Shown: positions 44,155 through 52,808 of the stretch, in pieces
Layout of the letters: each line of letters starts with the position of its first letter
Position numbering within the stretch: the first letter of the stretch is position 1
Assembly: GCF_014837145.1 (NCBI RefSeq)
Contig: NZ_JACYFS010000004.1
Coordinates: forward strand, 124,001-188,000
DNA length: 64,000 nucleotides
Reading direction: 5' to 3'
Origin: Chryseobacterium caseinilyticum
Lineage (GTDB): Bacteria; Bacteroidota; Bacteroidia; Flavobacteriales; Weeksellaceae
Made by a program: the position numbers and the translations under genes
The notes under the pieces: generated by a model
Database searches by the model: none
Told to the model about the DNA's origin: nothing
The model's input: the letters and a program-made list of their open reading frames with translations, nothing else

Positions 44155-46767
44155 ATGAGTGTAGAAAAAGAAAGATTAGACAGTCACGACTGGCAAAACT
44201 GGGGACCATACGTAAGCAACAGGCAATGGGGAAATGTGCGTGAAGACTATAGCCCGAACGGTAACGCATGGACTTTCACCAACCACGATATTGCTGAAAG
44301 CTATACCTACCGGTGGGGCGAAGAAGGTATTGCGGGAATCTCCGATCACAAACAGCTGCTGTGTTTTGCCCTGTCTTTCTGGAACGGGAAAGACAAAATG
44401 GTAAAAGAGAGGTTTTTTGGGCTCAGCAATCCACAGGGGAATCATGGCGAAGATGTGAAAGAGCTTTTTTATTATCTCGACAATACGCCGACTCACAGCT
44501 ACATGAAAATGCTGTACAAATATCCCATCAACGAATTTCCTTACGATGATATTCTGAATGAAAACGCAAGCCGCAGCAAAAAAGAACGTGAATATGAAAT
44601 TATAGACACAGGAATTTTTGACAATGATGAATATTTTGACATTTTTATTGAATACTGTAAGGCCGGGAAAAATGATATATTAGTCAGAGTAACCGTACAT
44701 AACAGAAGTGCAGCGGATGCGCCTCTTACTGTATTGCCTACGCTTTGGTTCAGAAACAACTGGAAGTGGGGTTATAATGAATACAAAGGGCAGCTCAACT
44801 CTTATTCAAGCAATCACATCAACATCTACCACGACAGTATTGGTATTAAGAAACTTTATACTAATTCTTCAGGCGAGACTCTTTTCTGCGAAAACGAAAC
44901 CAACAGACCAAAAGTCTATGGTTGCCCGGAGAAAGAAAACACCTACTACAAAGACGGGATTAACAATTACATCACCAAAAAAGAAGCAACTGTTAATCCT
45001 GAAAAACGCGGTTCCAAGGCTGCAATCTCAATTAATAAGATTATCAAAGCCGGTGGATCCGAAGTTTTTGAGTTTAATCTTTCTTCGGAAGAGACAGACA
45101 GTCCGTTTGAAAATTTTGATCAGATTTTTGCAGAAAGAATAAGTGAAGCTGATGATTTTTATAAAAACATTCAGGAAGAAATTTTAAATGAAGATGAAAG
45201 AAACGTGCAGAGACAGGCTTTTGCAGGTCTTCTCTGGAACAAACAGTTCTATCACTACAACGTTGGAAAATGGCTTAAAGGAGATCCAAATTTTGAAGCT
45301 CCAAGAAATTTTAACGACTACGTAAGAAATGTGGAATGGGATCATCTTCACAACAAAGATATTATCTCCATGCCCGACAAGTGGGAATATCCCTGGTATG
45401 CAACGTGGGATCTGGCATTCCATTGCGTTCCTTATGCTATTATTGACGCTAATTTTGCAAAAAACCAATTACTCCTGCTTACCAAAGAATGGTACATGCA
45501 TCCCAACGGACAGATGCCTGCCTATGAATGGAACCTGAGTGATGTAAATCCACCCGTTCATGCCTGGTCCTGCTTCAGGGTATTTAAAATTGATGAAAAA
45601 CATAACGGGAAACCCGATCTCCTGTTTTTGGAAAAAGTATTCCAGAAGCTGCTTCTGAATTTCACATGGTGGGTGAACCGTAAGGATAAAAACGGTAAAA
45701 ATATTTTTGGCGGAGGATTTTTAGGCCTTGATAACATCGGTGCTTTCGACCGGAATATGGAACTCAGAGACGGCGAACATCTTGAGCAGGCCGATGGTAC
45801 AAGCTGGATGGCAATGTACGCACTCAACATGATGAGAATGGCGATGGAACTGGCTCAGTATTATCAGGTTTATGAAGATATGGCCATTAAGTTTTTCGAG
45901 CATTACCTCTATATTGCCGAGGCTATGGAAAATCTTGGTGAGGGCACAAAAGGTCTGTGGAACGAGGAAGACGGCTTTTTCTACGATGTTTTACAGTTAC
46001 AGAACGGCGATTCAGTATCGCTGAGACTGAGAAGTATTGTGGGATTAATTCCTTTATTTGCCGTAGAAATTATTGACCATCATCTCCTTGAAAAAATGCC
46101 GAATTTCCAGGGAAGAATGGAATGGATTCTTAAAAACAAACCAGAACTCGCAAAACTGGTTTCTCACTGGGATGAGGAGGGTCACGGCCGTAAACATTTA
46201 ATGAGCATTGTAAGAAGAACCAGACTGACCAAAGTGCTGAGCAGAATGCTTGACCAGAAAGAGTTTCTTAGCGATTACGGTATCCGCGCAATGTCGAAAG
46301 TTTATGAGGAAAATCCATTTATTTTTTCTGTTCACGGCACCGAAAATGTAGTTTATTATACTCCTGCAGAAAGCGACAGCCGAATGTTTGGAGGAAATAG
46401 TAACTGGCGCGGACCAATTTGGTTTCCTATCAACTTTTTGATTGTGGAAAGTCTTCAGCGTTTTCATTTTTACTACGGCAACAGCCTGAAAGTTGAATTC
46501 CCGACAGGAAGCGGAGAAAAGAAAAATCTTGACGAAGTGGCACAGGATATCAGCCACAGACTTTGCTCGATATTCCTTAAAGATGAAAACGGAAGAAGAG
46601 CTTTCAACGGAGATTACGACAAATTTAATTTTGATGAAAATTTCAAGGATTACATTACATTTTTTGAATATTTCCATGGTGACAACGGCCGCGGCGTGGG
46701 AGCTTCGCATCAGACAGGATGGACGGCTACCGTGGCGAAACTTTTGAAACCGAGATTGAATTTTTAA
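44155..46767 (+). CDS. GH63/MGH1-like glucosidase
   Basis: An 870-residue protein without a signal peptide, so probably cytoplasmic. The N-terminus (DWQNWGPYVSNRQWGNVREDY) and (alpha/alpha)6-barrel motifs match bacterial GH63/MGH1-type enzymes: WYATWDLAFHCVPYA, GQMPAYEWNLSDVNPPVHAW with the likely catalytic acid, and ESDSRMFGGNSNWRGPIWFP, then GASHQTGWTATVAKLL with the terminal barrel helix. Family members hydrolyse alpha-glucosides such as mannosylglycerate, glucosylglycerate or Glc-Man-type oligosaccharides; the substrate is not clear. The gene is a single unit with its own promoter and terminator. It is divergent from the methionine cluster, without an obvious functional link. Confidence 0.85.
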   Translation: MSVEKERLDSHDWQNWGPYVSNRQWGNVREDYSPNGNAWTFTNHDIAESYTYRWGEEGIAGISDHKQLLCFALSFWNGKDKMVKERFFGLSNPQGNHGEDVKELFYYLDNTPTHSYMKMLYKYPINEFPYDDILNENASRSKKEREYEIIDTGIFDNDEYFDIFIEYCKAGKNDILVRVTVHNRSAADAPLTVLPTLWFRNNWKWGYNEYKGQLNSYSSNHINIYHDSIGIKKLYTNSSGETLFCENETNRPKVYGCPEKENTYYKDGINNYITKKEATVNPEKRGSKAAISINKIIKAGGSEVFEFNLSSEETDSPFENFDQIFAERISEADDFYKNIQEEILNEDERNVQRQAFAGLLWNKQFYHYNVGKWLKGDPNFEAPRNFNDYVRNVEWDHLHNKDIISMPDKWEYPWYATWDLAFHCVPYAIIDANFAKNQLLLLTKEWYMHPNGQMPAYEWNLSDVNPPVHAWSCFRVFKIDEKHNGKPDLLFLEKVFQKLLLNFTWWVNRKDKNGKNIFGGGFLGLDNIGAFDRNMELRDGEHLEQADGTSWMAMYALNMMRMAMELAQYYQVYEDMAIKFFEHYLYIAEAMENLGEGTKGLWNEEDGFFYDVLQLQNGDSVSLRLRSIVGLIPLFAVEIIDHHLLEKMPNFQGRMEWILKNKPELAKLVSHWDEEGHGRKHLMSIVRRTRLTKVLSRMLDQKEFLSDYGIRAMSKVYEENPFIFSVHGTENVVYYTPAESDSRMFGGNSNWRGPIWFPINFLIVESLQRFHFYYGNSLKVEFPTGSGEKKNLDEVAQDISHRLCSIFLKDENGRRAFNGDYDKFNFDENFKDYITFFEYFHGDNGRGVGASHQTGWTATVAKLLKPRLNF

Positions 46768-46793
46768 TTTAAATCAATTTCTTATCAAATTTT

Positions 46794-46824
46794 AAATCCT
46801 CTTTCAGTTATGAGAGAGGATTTT
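46794..46824 (+). terminator. Rho-independent terminator of the GH63-like gene
   Basis: AAATCCTCT and AGAGGATTT form a 9-bp stem with a 12-base loop, followed by TTC. It lies 27 bases after the stop. Confidence 0.7.
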
Positions 46825-46992
46825 CTGTATTTAAATCTTATGAAAATAATTTTTAACTGTTATCATTTTAGATTTAGACACCCAATCATCGATTACACGA
46901 AAAATAACAATAAGTGAATTATTTTATTAAAATAGAAAAATTATCGCAAAACAATTGTTATATTAGCACCAACAATCTTCTAAATACTATTT

Positions 46993-48672
46993 ATGAAAAC
47001 AAAACTACTTCCTGTTGTTGGATTTCTTGTGTCCAGCATGTTTGTTAATTCTTTACAAGCTCAGGAATACCAGCCGATCCCATTATCTGGCTTTAATGCT
47101 GATGTAATTGCAAACGGTGTTGGAACCTCAGCAACGTCTACAAATAATGATGTAGACGGAGTAAGCTACAATTTCATATCAAGAGACTTTCAGCTGACAG
47201 CAACAAGCACTCCACTCACCTATGGCTTACCTACAAACGGAATTATAACTACTGCTGCAGCTTCAACAGCCGGACTTCAGTATCAGCTTGCTCCTTACAG
47301 CTCCAATAATTCTCTCAGATTAGAAACTGCTGGCAGTACAGGAACATTAACACTGTCTACTCCCACAGCAGCATTAGGTTTATATATGCTGGCAACTGGT
47401 GGTAGCGGAGCGTGTACAGTAGATGTTACAGTAAACTTTTCTGACACTACAACCCAAACTTTTACAGGATTAAGTATTTCAGACTGGTATGGAGGTAGTA
47501 ATTATGCAATTCAGGGAATCGGAAGAATTAATAGAACCAATGACAATCTGGAATCCGGAAACGGTACAAATCCACGACTTTATCAGATTCCTTTGGCGAT
47601 TTCCGCGGCCAATCAGTCAAAACTTATTCAAAGTATTATGGTAACTAAAACCGGAACAGGCGGAATACCTAATATTTTTGCTTTCTCAGCCGATCTGTAT
47701 ACAAGTTGCCCTGCTCCTACAAATTTTACTTCTACTACCACAATGAATGGTGCTTCCATTAACTGGACAGCTCCCTCAACGGCTCCTTCAGCAGGCTATC
47801 AATACTATCTGACAACTTCTTCCACTGCACCTACAGCAACAACAACACCTACAGGAAGTGTTGCAGCAGGAACTACATCACTCACTTTACCCGGACTTCA
47901 AACCGGACAGACTTACAACCTCTGGGTACGTTCAAACTGTGGCACATTACAGGGATTCTGGAAAATGACCAGCTTTACGACCGGACAGATTTCAGTTACT
48001 TACACAGCAGGTGATATTAATACAGAATATAATAGTACAGGCTTAGATACTACCAGCACAACCAGTTGCCCGGGAACTATGTCTATTACAATTCCTGCCG
48101 GATACAAAATTAATTCAACAAGCGTATCTTACAATATGTCTACCGCAGGCAACGGATGGATGTCTGAACAAAAAAGTATTTTGGTTTGTTCTACCAATGG
48201 AAATACAGAGTCTGCCATATCCTCTGGAAGCGGTAGTAACACGGGAACATTTTCTTATAACAGAACAGGCCTGGCACTTGCTAATGATCTCACAGGAACA
48301 GTAAATTTTGATCTTCGCACATGGAGAACGTACGGTGGATCAGGATGTTCTCCAGATTACAATAAGGTAGACAACAATACCTGGAAAGTAACCGTTACCT
48401 TGGCGGCTCTTCCTCAACTGGCAACCGCCGAAACCCAAAATAAGACAAAAGAAATTTCTGCATATCCTAACCCTTTTCAGAATGTTTTGAATATTAAAAA
48501 TCATGAAAACATCAGAAAAATAACAATCACTGATTTCTCAGGAATTGCTGTAAAAAGTATTGATAAACCATCTTCTTCAATTCAGTTATCTGATTTAAAA
48601 GCCGGCGTTTATATCCTTACTTCAATTATGAATGACGGTTCTGTAAAGAGCATGAAAATTATTAAAAAATAG
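46993..48672 (+). CDS. Secreted fibronectin-III protein with T9SS type A sorting domain
   Basis: A 559-residue cell-surface protein with signal peptide VVGFLVSSMFVNSLQAQ. The first ~240 residues are Thr/Ser-rich beta structure ending in a Cys-containing boundary (YTSCPAPTNF). A fibronectin type III module follows at about 243-330 (SINWTAPSTAPSAGYQYYL, SLTLPGLQTGQTYNLWVRS). Residues about 333-475 form another beta domain (GTMSITIPAGYKINSTSVSY). The C-terminal ~70 residues are the type IX sorting domain: ISAYPNPFQNVLNIKN, ITDFSGIAVKSID, LSDLKAGVYILTSIMNDG. No enzymatic motif is seen; adhesion is likely. The gene is monocistronic. Confidence 0.88.
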   Translation: MKTKLLPVVGFLVSSMFVNSLQAQEYQPIPLSGFNADVIANGVGTSATSTNNDVDGVSYNFISRDFQLTATSTPLTYGLPTNGIITTAAASTAGLQYQLAPYSSNNSLRLETAGSTGTLTLSTPTAALGLYMLATGGSGACTVDVTVNFSDTTTQTFTGLSISDWYGGSNYAIQGIGRINRTNDNLESGNGTNPRLYQIPLAISAANQSKLIQSIMVTKTGTGGIPNIFAFSADLYTSCPAPTNFTSTTTMNGASINWTAPSTAPSAGYQYYLTTSSTAPTATTTPTGSVAAGTTSLTLPGLQTGQTYNLWVRSNCGTLQGFWKMTSFTTGQISVTYTAGDINTEYNSTGLDTTSTTSCPGTMSITIPAGYKINSTSVSYNMSTAGNGWMSEQKSILVCSTNGNTESAISSGSGSNTGTFSYNRTGLALANDLTGTVNFDLRTWRTYGGSGCSPDYNKVDNNTWKVTVTLAALPQLATAETQNKTKEISAYPNPFQNVLNIKNHENIRKITITDFSGIAVKSIDKPSSSIQLSDLKAGVYILTSIMNDGSVKSMKIIKK

Positions 48673-48689
48673 ATTTTCTTACAAAAGAT

Positions 48690-48723
48690 AAAATCCGTTC
48701 TGCAAAACAGAACGGATTTTTTT
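48690..48723 (+). terminator. Rho-independent terminator of the FN3/T9SS gene
   Basis: AAAATCCGTTCTG and CAGAACGGATTTT form an exact 13-bp stem with a CAAAA loop, extended by more T residues. It may also serve the convergent osmC gene. Confidence 0.85.
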
Positions 48724-48753
48724 ATGCTGAATAATCTGATTTATCCGGTTTTT

Positions 48754-49179
48754 TTACGAAGTTACCTTTTCTCCATTCACAAAAACTTCGTAGCTGATTT
48801 CCACATTCGGTTCGAGTGTTTTTGAGACGGAGCAGTATTTTTCAAAAGATAATTCCGAAGCTTTTAAGGCTTTTTTAGGATCGATATTTCCTTCCAGAAA
48901 GAATTTTACTACCATTGATTTAAAAGGTTTTGCATCGTCTACAGGAATTCTTTCACCTTCAACTTCAGCTTTAAAATCTGTAATTTCCTGTCTCTGTTTT
49001 TTTAAAATTGAAACTACATCAATTCCGCTGCATCCTGCAACTGCCATCATCACGCTTTCCATGGGAGAAACTCCTTTGGCTCCGGGCTGTGAAGTATTAT
49101 CTAAAAGAATTGAATTTCCCTGACTGTTGGTACATTCAAATAAAAAATCGTTGTTGATTCGGTTGAGAGTTATTTTCAT
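48754..49179 (-). CDS. OsmC-family peroxidase-like protein
   Basis: A 141-residue OsmC/YhfA-type protein. The two redox cysteines are in AVAGCSGIDVVSIL (about Cys50) and EKYCSVSKTLEPN (about Cys113), the expected spacing for hydroperoxide-reducing OsmC/Ohr relatives. GVSPMESVMMAVAGC is the helix bearing the first Cys. The YhfA subgroup is not fully characterised biochemically. The start codon is formed at the edge of a heptamer tandem repeat: the last unit's AT plus the following G supply the ATG. Expression could therefore depend on repeat number. Confidence 0.9.
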   Translation of the reverse strand: MKITLNRINNDFLFECTNSQGNSILLDNTSQPGAKGVSPMESVMMAVAGCSGIDVVSILKKQRQEITDFKAEVEGERIPVDDAKPFKSMVVKFFLEGNIDPKKALKASELSFEKYCSVSKTLEPNVEISYEVFVNGEKVTS

Positions 49180-49240
49180 GAGTAATGAGTAATGAGTAAT
49201 GAGTAATGAGTAATGAGTAATGAGTAATGAGTAATGAGTG
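49178..49240 (+). repeat. Heptamer tandem repeat (ATGAGTA)8 abutting the osmC start
   Basis: Eight exact copies of ATGAGTA, plus a ninth ATGAGTG, run without interruption for 63 bp. On the minus strand the unit is TACTCAT, and the array ends at the osmC ATG. No ribosome-binding site lies between the array and the start codon, so the array itself is the 5' leader or promoter-proximal region. Confidence 0.97.
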
Positions 49241-49275
49241 TAAAATTACAAAATCAATTTTGAAATTTTCATTTA

Positions 49276-49842
49276 TTAAAGCAATTCTGCGTAAAAACCG
49301 AAAAACTCTCTGATAACAGAATAGAAATCCCGAAGTTCGAAATAATTCGGGCTTGAACTTTCAATATTTTTAAAATGATGTTTTCTAAACAATTGCTTTG
49401 TTCTGGTTTGATGAAAATACTGCGAAACAGAAATCGCACTTTTCATATTTAGACTGTCCATGATTCTAATAGAATTTTCGACCGTTTTCTCTGTATCATT
49501 TCCATAATTATCAACAATTATTTTATCTGAAGGAATATTTTTAGATTCTAAATATTCTTTCATTTTATCTCCTTCCCAGAAACCTTCCTTTCCAAATCCG
49601 CCGCTTACTATAATTTTATCGATACGCTTTGCACTGTACAACTCAACGCTTTTATTGAGTCTGGCTTTCAGCCTTTTGGAAACAGTTCCATCGGTATTTA
49701 TTTTATTTCCAAGGACAATGGCTACATCAGCATTTTGATTTTTATCTCTCAAACCATCGTAAATAATCAACACAGAATGAATAAGAAACCACAAAATGAG
49801 AACGCCAATAATTCTTTTAAACAGTTTGCAAGCCTTTTTCAT
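49276..49842 (-). CDS. YdcF/SanA-like DUF218 membrane protein
   Basis: A 188-residue protein with one N-terminal TM helix (IIGVLILWFLIHSVLIIY, about 10-28) and a DUF218 domain: ADVAIVLGNKINTDGTVSKRL with the Asn-containing strand loop, LYSAKRIDKIIVSGG, MKEYLESKNIPSDKIIVDNYGNDTEKTVENS. This matches SanA/YdcF proteins, linked to envelope integrity in enterobacteria; biochemical activity is not settled. It is on the minus strand 27 bp after the DUF2314 lipoprotein gene. Confidence 0.85.
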   Translation of the reverse strand: MKKACKLFKRIIGVLILWFLIHSVLIIYDGLRDKNQNADVAIVLGNKINTDGTVSKRLKARLNKSVELYSAKRIDKIIVSGGFGKEGFWEGDKMKEYLESKNIPSDKIIVDNYGNDTEKTVENSIRIMDSLNMKSAISVSQYFHQTRTKQLFRKHHFKNIESSSPNYFELRDFYSVIREFFGFYAELL

Positions 49843-49869
49843 TATTAATAGTAATCAATGAATATGAAA

Positions 49870-50370
49870 TTATTCGTAAATCAAACCGCCAACATCCATC
49901 TGTTTTTTCTCTTCATGGGTTAACGATTTTCGTAAAACTTTAACGGTGTAACCTCCTTTTACAATATTTTTATTGTGATACATCCAATCCGACAGATTAT
50001 AGATATCTACATCAACAGTATCACCCAGCTTAACACCAATTTGTTCGTAAGGTTCATTTTGAATCACACCTTTATATTTACCATTTTTAAACGTAATATC
50101 GCCAATCCAAATGTGTTCACCGTTATTATCCGGCAAATCAAATCTTTGTTTGATTGTAAAATTTGAATAATTTGGATTTTTGCTTAAAAGGGCTGTGTGA
50201 AATTCTTTTTCAAACGTCTTTTTAGCATTTTCAATAGCAGAATTCATCTCGTCATCTTCAGATTTCACGAGAACTACAGGCGGTTCGCCTTCTCTTTCAA
50301 TTCGCTCTTTCTTCTCCTGACAACCCACTGTAATAAAAGCAATTACGGCAATAATATATATGTTTTTCAT
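49870..50370 (-). CDS. DUF2314-domain lipoprotein
   Basis: A 166-residue lipoprotein with lipobox VGCQ at about 14-17 after a short hydrophobic segment. The mature part has an acidic linker and a DUF2314 (YegJ-like) domain at about 45-155: MNSAIENAKKTFEKEFHTAL, IKQRFDLPDNNGEHIWIGDI, VIQNEPYEQIGVKLGDTVDVD, NLSDWMYHNKNIVKGGYTVKVL. DUF2314 proteins have no known function; some occur with toxin/immunity genes, but none is visible here. It is 11 bases downstream of the DUF58 gene and may be the tail of that operon. Confidence 0.8.
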   Translation of the reverse strand: MKNIYIIAVIAFITVGCQEKKERIEREGEPPVVLVKSEDDEMNSAIENAKKTFEKEFHTALLSKNPNYSNFTIKQRFDLPDNNGEHIWIGDITFKNGKYKGVIQNEPYEQIGVKLGDTVDVDIYNLSDWMYHNKNIVKGGYTVKVLRKSLTHEEKKQMDVGGLIYE

Positions 50371-50381
50371 ATGATTTAATT

Positions 50382-51704
50382 TTATAAAATTCCTCTCGCT
50401 TTAATCTCAAGATACTTATTAATCACCTCAATATTTAGATTTTCGGGAAGGGTATAGACAGAGAAAATTCCGTATTTTCTGAGTTCCTGAATGATGAGTT
50501 TCTTTTCAAATTCAAATTTTTCGGCGATAATCTGGTCGTAGACTTCCTGAGTGTTTTCAGGCTTTTTGTCGATCAGCTGATGAAGTTCAGAATTTTTAAA
50601 GAAAACAACCACGAGAAGATGGTTTTTTGCAATTCCGCGTAGGTATTTCATCTGGCGGTTGAGGCCGTCCAAAGTTTCAAAATTGGTAAAAAGCAAAACA
50701 AGACTTCTCTGATTTAATGAAAATTTCACATCCCGATACAGCCTGTTGAAATCACTTTCAAAAAAATCGGTTTTCACATTGTACAAAGCTTCGGAAATCT
50801 TTCTGAGCTGACCCGATTTGTTATCTGCAGCAACTTTGTTTTCTGCTTTTTTAGAGAAAGTCATCATTCCCGCACGGTCACTTTTCTTTAAAATAATATG
50901 AGACAACGCCATTGATGCATTGATGGAATAATCGAGCAAACTCAAACCTTTGAAAGGCATTTTCATCGTCCTTCCTTTGTCAATGATCATGAAAATGCGC
51001 TGCGATTTTTCATCCTGAAACTGATTTACCATCAGCCGGTTGGTTTTGGAAGTCGCTTTCCAGTTTACGGTACGGATGTCATCGCCAGGAACGTATTCTT
51101 TGATCTGCTCAAATTCCATCGTGTGACCCAGCTTTCTGATTTTTTTGATTCCACCCAAAAGGACTTCATTCTGTAAAGCCATCAGCTCATATTTTCTCAG
51201 ATGAATAAACGAAGGGTACGCCGCAAGCATCGCATCTTTCTGAAATCTGAATCTCCTGGCCACAAATCCCAAAGGTGAAGATGCATAGACGTTGAGTGCT
51301 CCAAAACTGTACTCACCTCTTTCCTTTGGCTCCAAAATATATTGAAAATAAGCATTTTTACCGCTTTCAATCTGTTTTTTAATTAAAAAGTCCCGCTTCT
51401 GAAACTGAAATGGTATTTCATCGATAACGTTGACATTAACTTTAAAAATGTAATTATTTCTAAGGTCGATCTTCACGGGATTTTCATCGCCGTTGGAAAG
51501 TTTTTCAGGTAAAATTCTCTGTGCCGAAATATTTTCTTTTCTGCTGAATAGAAAAAGGTATTCTACCATAGCCGCAAGAAAAACGAGCAGCAGTAAAACA
51601 TGCGCCACCATCATCATCCACGGAAAGAAGAATGCAAAAATATACACAATGCCTACCACAATGAGTGCAAGAAAAAAACGCGTATGGATGTAGAGATTTT
51701 TCAT
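50382..51704 (-). CDS. DUF58-domain membrane protein
   Basis: A 440-residue protein with two adjacent TM helices at about 10-52, an extracytoplasmic-looking beta region (about 70-180), and a DUF58 von Willebrand-like domain at about 195-370. GHTMEFEQIKEYVPGDDIRTVNWKATSKT is the family signature, followed by FMIIDKGRTMKM with a metal-site DxG variant. DUF58 proteins are standard partners of MoxR ATPases, whose gene lies six bases upstream. It is gene six of the MoxR cluster. Confidence 0.88.
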   Translation of the reverse strand: MKNLYIHTRFFLALIVVGIVYIFAFFFPWMMMVAHVLLLLVFLAAMVEYLFLFSRKENISAQRILPEKLSNGDENPVKIDLRNNYIFKVNVNVIDEIPFQFQKRDFLIKKQIESGKNAYFQYILEPKERGEYSFGALNVYASSPLGFVARRFRFQKDAMLAAYPSFIHLRKYELMALQNEVLLGGIKKIRKLGHTMEFEQIKEYVPGDDIRTVNWKATSKTNRLMVNQFQDEKSQRIFMIIDKGRTMKMPFKGLSLLDYSINASMALSHIILKKSDRAGMMTFSKKAENKVAADNKSGQLRKISEALYNVKTDFFESDFNRLYRDVKFSLNQRSLVLLFTNFETLDGLNRQMKYLRGIAKNHLLVVVFFKNSELHQLIDKKPENTQEVYDQIIAEKFEFEKKLIIQELRKYGIFSVYTLPENLNIEVINKYLEIKARGIL

Positions 51705-51710
51705 TAAAAC

Positions 51711-52739
51711 TTATCTCGGAATTTCAATTCCTTCCAATATCTGTCTGATAATTTCGTCCGCAGTAAGGCCTTCCATTTCCCTTTCCGGAGAAACTATGAC
51801 ACGGTGTCTTAAAACAGCAAAACTCGCTTCTTTGATGTCTTCCGGAGTAACAAAATCTCTTCCACGCAAAGCTGCAAATGCCTTTGAAGCCGTAAGCAGT
51901 GCCAGACTCGCTCTCGGGGACGCTCCGAGATACAGAAACTGATTTTCTCTGGTATTTGAAATAATTTTAGCAATGTATTCTATCAGCTGAGATTCTACAA
52001 CAATCTGTTTTACCAGATTCTGATAAGTTTTCAGCTGACTTGCTGTAAGAACTTTATCAATTCCTTCGGTTTTGTCTTCAACACGGCTTTCGTGCTGGTT
52101 TTTGATGATGGTAATTTCCTGCTCAAGATTGGGATAACCTACATTGATTTTAAACAGAAAACGGTCCAGCTGAGCTTCCGGCAGACGGTAAGTTCCTTCA
52201 TGCTCAATCGGATTTTGGGTGGCGATGACGATGAAAGGTTCATCCATTTGATAACGGGTTCCGTCCATTGTGATCTGTCTTTCCTCCATTACCTCAAACA
52301 ATGCAGACTGCGTTTTTGCGGGCGATCTGTTGATTTCATCAATCAAAACAAAACTTGAAAAAATGGGTCCTTTTTTAAATTCAAACTCAGTATTTTTAAC
52401 GTTGAAAACTGATGTTCCTAAAATATCCGAAGGCATCAGATCTGGTGTGAACTGAATTCTGCTGAAATCTACATCAATGGTTTTTGCCAGTAATTTTGCC
52501 GTTATGGTTTTTGCCACTCCCGGAACACCTTCAATCAGGACATGACCGTTGGAGAGCAGTGCTGCAAGCAAATGTTCGATCATATCTTCCTGACCCACAA
52601 TTACTTTCCCAATTTCAGATTTTACTTTTTGCAGGCTGTTTTTAAGATCGATCATATCGATTCTCAATTCAAAGTTGCTGTCTTCTTTCTGCAGGTTGAT
52701 GCCTGTGTTTTCTGTATTTTGATTTTCAATGTTTTCCAT
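51711..52739 (-). CDS. MoxR-family AAA+ ATPase
   Basis: A 342-residue MoxR ATPase. Walker A is GVPGVAKT at 71-78; Walker B is SFVLIDEINRSPAKTQSAL; sensor 1 is FIVIATQNPIEHEGTYRLPEAQLDRF; the lid has LGASPRASLALL. MoxR proteins act as chaperones that assemble or activate complexes with VWA-domain partners. Here the partner is the DUF58 protein encoded just downstream. It lies 69 bp after the DUF4350 gene on the same strand. Confidence 0.95.
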   Translation of the reverse strand: MENIENQNTENTGINLQKEDSNFELRIDMIDLKNSLQKVKSEIGKVIVGQEDMIEHLLAALLSNGHVLIEGVPGVAKTITAKLLAKTIDVDFSRIQFTPDLMPSDILGTSVFNVKNTEFEFKKGPIFSSFVLIDEINRSPAKTQSALFEVMEERQITMDGTRYQMDEPFIVIATQNPIEHEGTYRLPEAQLDRFLFKINVGYPNLEQEITIIKNQHESRVEDKTEGIDKVLTASQLKTYQNLVKQIVVESQLIEYIAKIISNTRENQFLYLGASPRASLALLTASKAFAALRGRDFVTPEDIKEASFAVLRHRVIVSPEREMEGLTADEIIRQILEGIEIPR

Positions 52740-52808
52740 TGTTTGTTTTTTTTTATTGTTTTAAATCAGATCAAAGGATTTTAAAACCTGTGATTTAATT
52801 TTTTATAA

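Noticed and set aside
46198..46710. 170-residue minus-strand ORF inside the GH63-like gene
   Set aside because: Antisense to a conserved barrel region; shadow frame with no independent support.
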